16,101 nucleotides of DNA, taken from the NCBI GenBank assembly GCA_001784055.1, contig MFOZ01000037.1, positions 1 through 16,101 on the forward strand, in the 5' to 3' direction. Within the stretch, counting starts at the first letter, position 1. Each line of letters opens with the position of its first letter. The position numbers and the translations under genes are program-made. Of the stretch, positions 6,782 through 12,345 are shown in pieces. The DNA comes from Candidatus Levybacteria bacterium RIFCSPLOWO2_01_FULL_42_15. Its GTDB lineage: Bacteria; Patescibacteriota; Microgenomatia; Levybacterales; UBA12049. The notes beneath the pieces were generated by a model. The model saw nothing but the letters and a program-made list of their open reading frames with translations. It did not search any database and was not told the origin of the DNA.

Positions 6782-6947
6782 GGTTACTTCCTTTCCCTTC
6801 TTTCTTATTGTTATCATGTTTATGCTTTTCTCCATGACCCATACCCGCATGCATAAAAAAATGAAGCCCAATAAAAATAACAAAGAATACATAAGGCACA
6901 AATCCGTATAGATGAACACGATGTTCAAAAATAAAAAAGTTGGACAT
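6774..6947 (-). CDS. 57-aa His/Met-rich membrane protein, DUF2933-like
   Basis: The frame from ATG at 6947 to TGA at 6774-6776 is easily missed because it is short. It reads MSNFFIFEHRVHLYGF, a hydrophobic helix at about 16-31, then a tail HFFMHAGMGHGEKHKHD with five His and two Met in about 17 residues, and ends GKGSNHE. A helix followed by an H-x-F-M-H-x-G-x-G-H-G-type tail matches the DUF2933 family as I remember it, found in copper and mercury resistance operons. The tail is a likely copper-binding site at the membrane. It begins two bases after the stop of the redoxin gene and overlaps the next start by eight bases (ATGAATGA), the same junction style as elsewhere in this operon. The ribosome binding site is weak (GGAAAA). 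Confidence 0.8.
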   Translation of the reverse strand: MSNFFIFEHRVHLYGFVPYVFFVIFIGLHFFMHAGMGHGEKHKHDNNKKEGKGSNHE

Positions 6948-6949
6948 AG

Positions 6950-7606
6950 CTAATTTATTTTTCCAAGCTCGAAAACCATCATGTCGTTTTGTAAGCTCAT
7001 GGAAGGGTCATCAAAAACATATCTTACAATTCCTTTTTTATCTATAACGATATAACTATGACCCGGCATGATTCCTCTGTGCATAGAAGAAGGCAATGCA
7101 AGAATTCCATAATTTTGCGAAACCGATTTTGTAGCATCAAAAAGAACTGTTGATTTTTCCAAATCCGGCATTTTTGAAATCGCATTTTTCCAGTCAGCCG
7201 AAGAATCAACTACTACACTTAAAACCGCAATATCTTCTCTTGCAAGCCTTTTATCTTTAGACAGCTCTACAATCTGATTCCAGCAGGCAGGATAACACAT
7301 TAAGCCTTCATTAAAAAAAAGTACGACTTTTTTCCCCTTAAGGTTGCTTAAGGTTATATCGCCGCCGGTACTTGAACCAAGAGTAAAATCGGGTGCTTTT
7401 TTGCCTGCAAGATTTTTAAAAACAGTTTCATCAATAATACTGCTTGCGGCATGATGGCTATCTGCAGATTGTCCAGAAACCTGACTAGAACTTTCTGAGT
7501 TTGCTTGCGGGCTATTGGTATTTTTAAACGAAATTGAATTAAAAACTGCCCAAGTAATACCCGCTGTTATTAAAACTACTATAATAATATTTTTAGTATC
7601 ATTCAT
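6950..7606 (-). CDS. Membrane-anchored redoxin (AhpC/TSA fold) with Sco-like CxxxC...H ligands
   Basis: This 218-residue protein has an N-terminal helix (about 7-24) and a Ser-rich linker with HH at 51-52, then a thioredoxin-fold domain. That domain shows KAPDFTLGSSTGGDITLSNLKGK, the motif C104-YPA-C108 in FNEGLMCYPACWNQ, and PGHSYIVIDKKGIVR at 181-195. The fold belongs to the AhpC/TSA-TlpA-Sco superfamily. CxxxC with a later His just before the YxxIDxxG strand (here H183) is the copper-binding set of Sco proteins. TlpA-type reductases instead use CxxC and a cis-Pro. It may therefore carry or reduce copper outside the cell, with the CcdA-like neighbour supplying electrons (inference). I chose ATG at 7606, eight bases after GGAGG. 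The GTG at 7613-7615 lies within that site. It overlaps the upstream gene by eight bases. Confidence 0.9.
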   Translation of the reverse strand: MNDTKNIIIVVLITAGITWAVFNSISFKNTNSPQANSESSSQVSGQSADSHHAASSIIDETVFKNLAGKKAPDFTLGSSTGGDITLSNLKGKKVVLFFNEGLMCYPACWNQIVELSKDKRLAREDIAVLSVVVDSSADWKNAISKMPDLEKSTVLFDATKSVSQNYGILALPSSMHRGIMPGHSYIVIDKKGIVRYVFDDPSMSLQNDMMVFELGKIN

Positions 7607-8483
7607 CTTCTTCACCTCCTTTTGATTTAAATAAAATGATAATTTGTTTTACCGCAGTTATTAAAATTATAAAAAATATGATAAGAAAAGTAATTGCCAA
7701 GATATAATTAGGCAGAAAAGATGTAAGAGATTGAATAGACTTTACCAGTTTGGCAATAAATACGTTAACACTTATCTGGTAAGAAGAATGGGAAATAAGC
7801 TGGTTTGTCTGGGATAAGTACAAAATTACTATTCCAAGAACAAGAAACATTGCGCCTGATATAAGATTAGGCAATGTGGTGTGAAATTTATAGGAAAAAA
7901 TTGAATAATTAACGCCTTTTCTTAACGCAAAAAGTTTTTTATTTATTTCGGTTTTGTCAATAAACAGAGCAATTACAAAAAGAGGAATAACCATTCCCAG
8001 AACATAAGTTAAAGTGTAAAGACCTCCCCATAAAACCGAGCCCGGTAGAACCGAAAGCGCCAAAACTCCTGCCAAAACAGGGGCGCAGCAGGTTGTCGCA
8101 ATACCCGAAAATAACCCAAGAAGATAAATAGACACAAAGTCATGTTTTTGAAGCGTAGGATTAACAGGCGTGGGAAGAGCAAATTTTTTGCCTGAAACAA
8201 GAAAAAACCCCATAAAAATCAGAAGAAGCGCGCCTATTAAAAATATTTGATTATGGTACTGTCTAAAGGCTTCCGCCAGAAAAGAAACTCCCAAACCAAT
8301 AGGAAGAAAAATAGTTAAAAGGCCTAAGAAATAAATAAATGTCATTAAAAATACTGTGGATTTTTGCTTAAAAATTGAAGCAAAAAAGGTAGGCAAAAGA
8401 ACGCTTATGCAGCAGGGCGCAAAAAGCGCCGCAATTCCCGCAAAAAAAGCCGCTATAAATGATGCGCTAATTAAAGGGTCCAT
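7599..8483 (-). CDS. CcdA/DsbD-like membrane thiol-electron transporter
   Basis: A 294-residue polytopic protein with two matching Cys motifs in membrane helices: ALFAPCCISVLLP (C24, C25) and GIATTCCAPVLAG (C132, C133). Each stands near the start of a three-helix unit, as in the internally duplicated CcdA/DsbD family that moves reducing power from cytoplasmic thioredoxin to outside thiol proteins. The first unit covers about 5-95 and the second about 115-175. The region after 205 adds two more helices (about 208-223 and 261-280) and ends KGGEEDE. Those last codons contain the ribosome binding site of the redoxin gene, so the two are coupled, and the redoxin is the obvious electron acceptor. 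Both Cys motifs have adjacent CC, which is unusual and might also suit metal binding. The start at 8483 has only a weak upstream AGGAAA. Confidence 0.92.
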   Translation of the reverse strand: MDPLISASFIAAFFAGIAALFAPCCISVLLPTFFASIFKQKSTVFLMTFIYFLGLLTIFLPIGLGVSFLAEAFRQYHNQIFLIGALLLIFMGFFLVSGKKFALPTPVNPTLQKHDFVSIYLLGLFSGIATTCCAPVLAGVLALSVLPGSVLWGGLYTLTYVLGMVIPLFVIALFIDKTEINKKLFALRKGVNYSIFSYKFHTTLPNLISGAMFLVLGIVILYLSQTNQLISHSSYQISVNVFIAKLVKSIQSLTSFLPNYILAITFLIIFFIILITAVKQIIILFKSKGGEEDE

Positions 8484-8510
8484 AATTTTAAAAAATTTCC
8501 TTTCCAGTTA

Positions 8511-8702
8511 TTAACAACATCCGCTTTTTTTCTCCTGTCTCGGTTTTTTGTTATCTCCGATAAATATTTCTTTACAATTCTTTGAACAAAAATAAAATGT
8601 TTTCCCTTTATTTATATAAGAGAATTGTGTTTTGTTTTTATCAACACTCATTCCGCAAACCGGATCTTTAACTTTCCCTTCATTCTTAAATATATTTAAC
8701 AT
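8511..8702 (-). CDS. YHS-domain metal-binding protein, 63 aa
   Basis: The body is one YHS domain: KDPVCGMSVD (C16), then FSYINKGKTFYFCSKNCKEIF with C39 and C43, close to the full domain length. YHS domains bind copper or related soft metals and are found in or next to CopA/CopB and mercury ATPases. The protein then adds a Lys-rich tail ending SGCC, giving two extra cysteines. It has no helix, so it is cytosolic, and it probably delivers copper to or buffers it for the ATPase encoded just upstream. The ribosome binding site (AAAGGAGGTGAT) is nearly perfect, so the start is firm. Confidence 0.93.
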   Translation of the reverse strand: MLNIFKNEGKVKDPVCGMSVDKNKTQFSYINKGKTFYFCSKNCKEIFIGDNKKPRQEKKSGCC

Positions 8703-8722
8703 AAATCACCTCCTTTCATAAT

Positions 8723-10861
8723 TTAATCAAGTTTTGCTCGTCTTAAAAGCAAAGCATTGAATACAACAATAATTGATGAAGCACTCATTAGAAGCGCAGC
8801 CCACTCAGGTCGTAATAAAATACCAAACGACGGATAGAGTATTCCTGCTGCCGTCGGGATAGCAAAGACGTTATATCCTGTTGCCCAAATAAGATTTTGA
8901 ACCATTTTGGAGTTTGTTTTATGGCTTAAAGAAATTGCTTTTACAACATCCAACGGATCGTTTTTCATTAAAACAATCTCCGCGGATTCAACCGCAACGT
9001 CGGTTCCGGCTCCTATTGCTATCCCAACGTGGGCCTGTGTTAAAGAAGGAGCATCATTTATTCCGTCTCCCACCATAGCTACAATATTTCTTTCGTTTTG
9101 TAACTGTTTGATTTTATTAACCTTATCCCCAGGCAATACTTGAGCAAAAACCGTGTCTATTTTTAGTTCTTTTCCGACTTTTTCCGCAATATCCTTTGTG
9201 TCTCCCGTTAGCATTGCTGTTTTTATTCCCATTTCGTGAAGCCTTTGAATAGCTTGTTTTGACTCCTCCCGTATTTGGTCTTGAAGAACTATTACTCCTT
9301 TAACTTCCCCATCAATCTCTACATAAACGGTTGTCCCGGTGTTTTCTACGCTCAAATCATAACCCTTAAATCCTAATTCCTGCATTAAAGCTTTATTTCC
9401 AACGGTTACTTTTTTGCCGTCAACTTTTCCGCCTGCTCCTTTACCCGGGAAAGATTTAAAATCCGAAACTTCCGGTATTTCCAATCCTTGTTTCTTCGCC
9501 TCGTTTATAATACCCTGGGCAATTAAGTGCTGTGAATGAGCTTCAACGGAAGCAGCAAAACGGATCACATCATTCTTGATCCATTCTTTGTCATGCCGAA
9601 CTTGTTTCGGCATCTTATCGGTTTTTTTGAGATCCTGAAACAAGTTCAGGATGACATCGGTAACTCCAAATTCTCCTTTCGTAAGAGTTCCTGTTTTGTC
9701 AAAAACCACGTAATTTATTTTTCTGGCAATTTCCAAACCCTTCATGTCCTTTATTAAAATTCCGTTTCTTGCTCCAAGCGTTGAAGTAATTGTTGTAACT
9801 GTAGGAATAGCAAGTCCCAGAGCGTGGGGGCAGGCAACAACAATCGCTGCTACCGCTACAGTCATCGCAAAAACAACTCCGTTAGGTAAAATAAACACCC
9901 AGGTAATAAATGAGGCAACACCGGCAATAATAGCGACAAAAAATAAGACGTTAGCCGCTCTATCTGCCAGGTGTTGGACATTTGGTTTTGAAGCCTGGGC
10001 TTCTCGTATCAGCTTCATGATTTGAGAAATTGCCGTATCCGCGCCGGTTTTGGAAACCTCGATTGTTAAGGATCCGTCTTGGTTGATGGTGCCTCCAATT
10101 ACCTTATCGCCCTTAATCTTACCAATAGGTCTTGATTCTCCTGTTACCATGGATTCATTAATCGAACTTTCTCCGTTTATTACTACACCGTCAATCGGGA
10201 TTTTTTCTCCCGGTTTGACTAAAACCAGATCGCCTTTTATTAGCTGGTCGGTTTTAACATCCGTGATATTTCCGTTCTTAATAAGGTGAGCAGATGGAGG
10301 AATGAGGTTGGCCAGTTCTGCTAAAGCACCCGTTGCTCCTCTGACAGCTCTCATTTCAAGCCAATGCCCCAAAAGGAATACCGAAATTAAAGTGGAAATT
10401 TCCCAATACAACGATTCTCCCGGAAAAAGGAAAGTCGCGGCAACCGAAAAAATATAACCAACTGTTATGGCAAATGCCACAAGGGTCATCATTCCAGGAT
10501 TTTTATTGGATAACTCTCCTCTTGCCGCTTTGAAAAAGGGTATTCCGCCGAAAAAGAAAATAAAAGTACCTATTACAAAAAGCAGCAATCCGATACTCGG
10601 AAAATTTATACTTAAATGCAGCCATTTTTGGATATTGGGCGAAAGGATCATAACCAGAAAAACAAAAGGCAGGGTGATAAAAAATCTTTTACGAAAATCC
10701 TGCTCTGCTCCTCCATGATCTTCGTGACCCTGATGATTTCCCGCATCCATGGCTACCAGATCCATTCCGCATTTTGGGCATTTTCCGGGCATTTCCGAAA
10801 TAACGTCGGGATCCATAGGGCATGTGTATAGTCCTAAGCGACTCATATCCGAATGGTTCAT
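8723..10861 (-). CDS. copB: Copper-translocating P1B-type ATPase, CopB-like
   Basis: A 712-residue ATP-driven copper exporter. There is no HMA domain. Residues 10-40 form a heavy-metal-binding domain (TCPMDPDV...GKCPKCGMDL; C14, C28, C31), followed by a His-rich linker. Eight helices surround the actuator motif TGES (240-243), the transport site CPH (344-346), the phosphorylation site DKTGT (388-392), TGD (552-554) and GDGINDAP (598-605). CPH, not CPC, and MSASSIIVVFNA in the last helix point to the CopB subgroup. Two oddities stand out. The ATP-binding domain's usual SEHP motif reads SQHL (443-446), so the conserved proline is leucine. Residues about 402-427 are an in-frame insertion encoded by a palindromic repeat. 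The start has AGGGAA seven bases upstream, twelve bases after csoR. Confidence 0.97.
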   Translation of the reverse strand: MNHSDMSRLGLYTCPMDPDVISEMPGKCPKCGMDLVAMDAGNHQGHEDHGGAEQDFRKRFFITLPFVFLVMILSPNIQKWLHLSINFPSIGLLLFVIGTFIFFFGGIPFFKAARGELSNKNPGMMTLVAFAITVGYIFSVAATFLFPGESLYWEISTLISVFLLGHWLEMRAVRGATGALAELANLIPPSAHLIKNGNITDVKTDQLIKGDLVLVKPGEKIPIDGVVINGESSINESMVTGESRPIGKIKGDKVIGGTINQDGSLTIEVSKTGADTAISQIMKLIREAQASKPNVQHLADRAANVLFFVAIIAGVASFITWVFILPNGVVFAMTVAVAAIVVACPHALGLAIPTVTTITSTLGARNGILIKDMKGLEIARKINYVVFDKTGTLTKGEFGVTDVILNLFQDLKKTDKMPKQVRHDKEWIKNDVIRFAASVEAHSQHLIAQGIINEAKKQGLEIPEVSDFKSFPGKGAGGKVDGKKVTVGNKALMQELGFKGYDLSVENTGTTVYVEIDGEVKGVIVLQDQIREESKQAIQRLHEMGIKTAMLTGDTKDIAEKVGKELKIDTVFAQVLPGDKVNKIKQLQNERNIVAMVGDGINDAPSLTQAHVGIAIGAGTDVAVESAEIVLMKNDPLDVVKAISLSHKTNSKMVQNLIWATGYNVFAIPTAAGILYPSFGILLRPEWAALLMSASSIIVVFNALLLRRAKLD
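9590..9655. repeat. REP-like double-hairpin repeat inserted in the copper ATPase gene
   Basis: Two hairpins lie back to back. At 9593-9613, stem ATGCCGAA pairs with TTCGGCAT around a 5-base loop; at 9632-9652, stem ATCCTGAA pairs with TTCAGGAT around a 5-base loop. The loops (CTTGT and ACAAG) and the flanking GTCAT/ATGAC are also complementary, so the whole unit is an imperfect inverted repeat of about 66 bases. In the ATPase frame it encodes VILNLFQDL and MPKQVRHDK. I know this sequence type as a dispersed repeat in many genomes, including CPR and Rickettsia-like ones. Confidence 0.85.
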
Positions 10862-10873
10862 TTTTTTTCCCTA

Positions 10874-11146
10874 TTAAGCGCTCTTTTTCTTAAATACATC
10901 CATGATTTCTCTTATTGCTTTTTCCTTATCACCTTTGCTTATGGAATCTGCTACGCAAGTTTTCAAATGGTTTTCTAAAATAACAGCGTCTGTTTCCTTA
11001 AGTGCTGCTTGAACCGCTTGGGATTGATGGAGTATATCGATACAGTATTCCTGATCTTCAACCATCTGAATAACTTTTTTCAGATGCCCTTGAGCTATTT
11101 TGAGCCGGTGAACGATTCTTTCTTGAGTGTCTCTTGGTCTGTACAT
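10874..11146 (-). CDS. csoR: CsoR-family copper-sensing repressor
   Basis: This 90-residue all-helical protein shows the family pattern: RIVHRLKIAQGHLKKVIQM (10-28), EYCIDILHQSQAVQAALKE, then LENHLKTCV. The copper ligands of CsoR are all present: C35, H60 and C64 form the Cys-His-Cys set that tells CsoR from nickel (RcnR) and formaldehyde (FrmR) relatives. Family members bind GC-centred palindromes without copper and let go when Cu(I) binds. Such a palindrome covers the promoter just upstream (11170-11190), so it should repress its own operon, including the ATPase twelve bases downstream. The ribosome binding site is poor (CAGGG). Confidence 0.96.
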   Translation of the reverse strand: MYRPRDTQERIVHRLKIAQGHLKKVIQMVEDQEYCIDILHQSQAVQAALKETDAVILENHLKTCVADSISKGDKEKAIREIMDVFKKKSA

Positions 11147-11169
11147 ACATGCCCTGAGCTTATAGAGGA

Positions 11170-11217
11170 ATATCCCCCCTACAGGGATATACTACTATGC
11201 TATGTAGTTGTTGTCAA
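11170..11217 (-). promoter_or_regulatory. Promoter of the copper operon with CsoR-like operator
   Basis: On the minus strand there is TTGACA at 11212-11217, a 17-base spacer and TAGTAT at 11189-11194. Directly downstream, overlapping the -10 edge and transcription start, is the palindrome ATATCCC-7-GGGATAT at 11170-11190 with a G/C-run centre. Known CsoR operators have this general form. The leader to ATG at 11146 would be about 35 bases. Confidence 0.82.
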
Positions 11218-11251
11218 GAACAAAAAAGGAAATATAGATAGAGAGAGAAAT

Positions 11252-11259
11252 GATACAAT
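11252..11259 (+). promoter_or_regulatory. Extended -10 promoter of obg, near-leaderless
   Basis: TGATACAAT (11251-11259) is an extended -10 box (TGnTATAAT type) ending nine bases before the obg ATG at 11269. No -35 match stands at normal distance. Transcription would start about two to four bases before ATG, and there is no ribosome binding site between. Confidence 0.6.
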
Positions 11260-11268
11260 ATCTACGAT

Positions 11269-12228
11269 ATGTTGGTGGATAACATAACGTTACTTATTAA
11301 AGCAGGCAATGGTGGTAATGGTGCAGCAACGTTTCTGAGAAATGGTCAAACAGCCAAAGGCGGACCCGATGGGGGAAATGGCGGAAATGGGGGAAATATA
11401 TATTTTCAGGGGTCAACAAACACGAGCGATCTTAAGCAATTTCGCTTTCAAAAAAAAATCCGCGCAACAGATGGTGTCTCCGGCAAGCGAAAAAAATTAT
11501 TCGGGAAAAATGCTCATCATATAACAATTTATGTACCAATTGGGACACGAATTACCGATATGGACTCAGGCAGTGTGATTGAGGTAACCGATACCACCAC
11601 TCCTTTTCTCTTAGCCCACGGAGGATCCGGTGGACGAGGAAATGATGAATTTAAATCATCCACAAATCAAACACCAATGTATGCCGAAAAAGGAACATTG
11701 GGTGAGGAGAAAAAATTACTTCTTGAACTGCGATTAATCGCGGACATTGGACTGATTGGATTGCCAAATGCCGGAAAAAGCAGCCTACTTGCTGTTTTGA
11801 CTAACGCAACGCCAAAAATTGGCAATTACCCCTTTACCACACTTGAACCGAATATTGGCATGCTCGGAAAACATCCGATTGCCGATATTCCCGGTCTTAT
11901 AGAGGGAGCATCAAGAGGGCGGGGGTTAGGCATTGCCTTCTTGAAACATATTGAAAAAACAAAAATATTAGTTCACTGCATTGACTCCGCAGATGAAAAT
12001 CCCCAAAAAGCATATGACATAGTCCATCAAGAATTTCAACAATACAGCGCTTCATTACTGAATAAACCGGAAATTATCTTATTTACAAAAACAGATCTTG
12101 CTACTCAAGAAGCAATTAAAAAAAATAAAGAGATTCTTCAGAATAAAGGAAAAAAAGTACTAACGTGTTCAATATATGACCAAGAGAGTTTGGATCTACT
12201 GAAGCAAGCCCTTGAAAATCTACTATAA
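11269..12228 (+). CDS. obg: Obg-family GTPase without C-terminal OCT domain
   Basis: A 319-residue protein. Residues 1-155 form the Gly-rich Obg fold (AGNGGNGAATF, GGPDGGNGGNGGNIYF, GGSGGRGNDEF). Residues 157-319 form the GTPase domain: P-loop GLPNAGKSS (164-172), NYPFTTLEPN switch I (186-195), DIPGLIEGA (206-214) and TKTD base recognition (273-276). Obg binds the large ribosomal subunit and takes part in its assembly and in growth control. The protein ends right after the GTPase domain; the OCT domain of about 80-100 residues found in many Firmicutes is absent, as is usual outside them. It is transcribed away from csoR and converges with typA. Confidence 0.97.
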   Translation: MLVDNITLLIKAGNGGNGAATFLRNGQTAKGGPDGGNGGNGGNIYFQGSTNTSDLKQFRFQKKIRATDGVSGKRKKLFGKNAHHITIYVPIGTRITDMDSGSVIEVTDTTTPFLLAHGGSGGRGNDEFKSSTNQTPMYAEKGTLGEEKKLLLELRLIADIGLIGLPNAGKSSLLAVLTNATPKIGNYPFTTLEPNIGMLGKHPIADIPGLIEGASRGRGLGIAFLKHIEKTKILVHCIDSADENPQKAYDIVHQEFQQYSASLLNKPEIILFTKTDLATQEAIKKNKEILQNKGKKVLTCSIYDQESLDLLKQALENLL

Positions 12229-12277
12229 GAAGGTGTCAAGCTATTCCACCTTCCATGTTGAATAGCTTGACACCTTC
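12229..12277. terminator. Perfect 18-bp inverted repeat between convergent obg and typA
   Basis: The arm at 12229-12246 (GAAGGTGTCAAGCTATTC) is exactly complementary to 12260-12277, with a 13-base loop containing CACCTT, which also matches the AAGGTG arm end. It starts on the base after the obg stop codon. Neither side has the T-run of a standard intrinsic terminator. Its place suggests a two-way transcription end or mRNA 3'-end stabiliser; a mobile palindromic element is the alternative. Confidence 0.6.
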
Positions 12278-12345
12278 GAGATATAGGAAAGGTGTACGAA
12301 GATTTTCAGATGTTTGCGTACTATTCGCAGGTGTAATAGAAGGGA

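Noticed and set aside
6782..6928. N-terminal extension of the methyltransferase-family protein from TTG at 6928
   Set aside because: It has no good ribosome binding site and overlaps a complete small gene with better features; the family-like sequence starts at 6781.
8009..8200. Alternate minus-strand frame within the CcdA-like gene
   Set aside because: Low-complexity shadow of the real frame, which has conserved Cys motifs throughout.
11191..11208. ACTAC...GTAGT pair in the copper promoter as a third BlaI-type operator
   Set aside because: The arms match only five bases and the 8-base gap is three longer than in the two true sites, so the helical phase differs.
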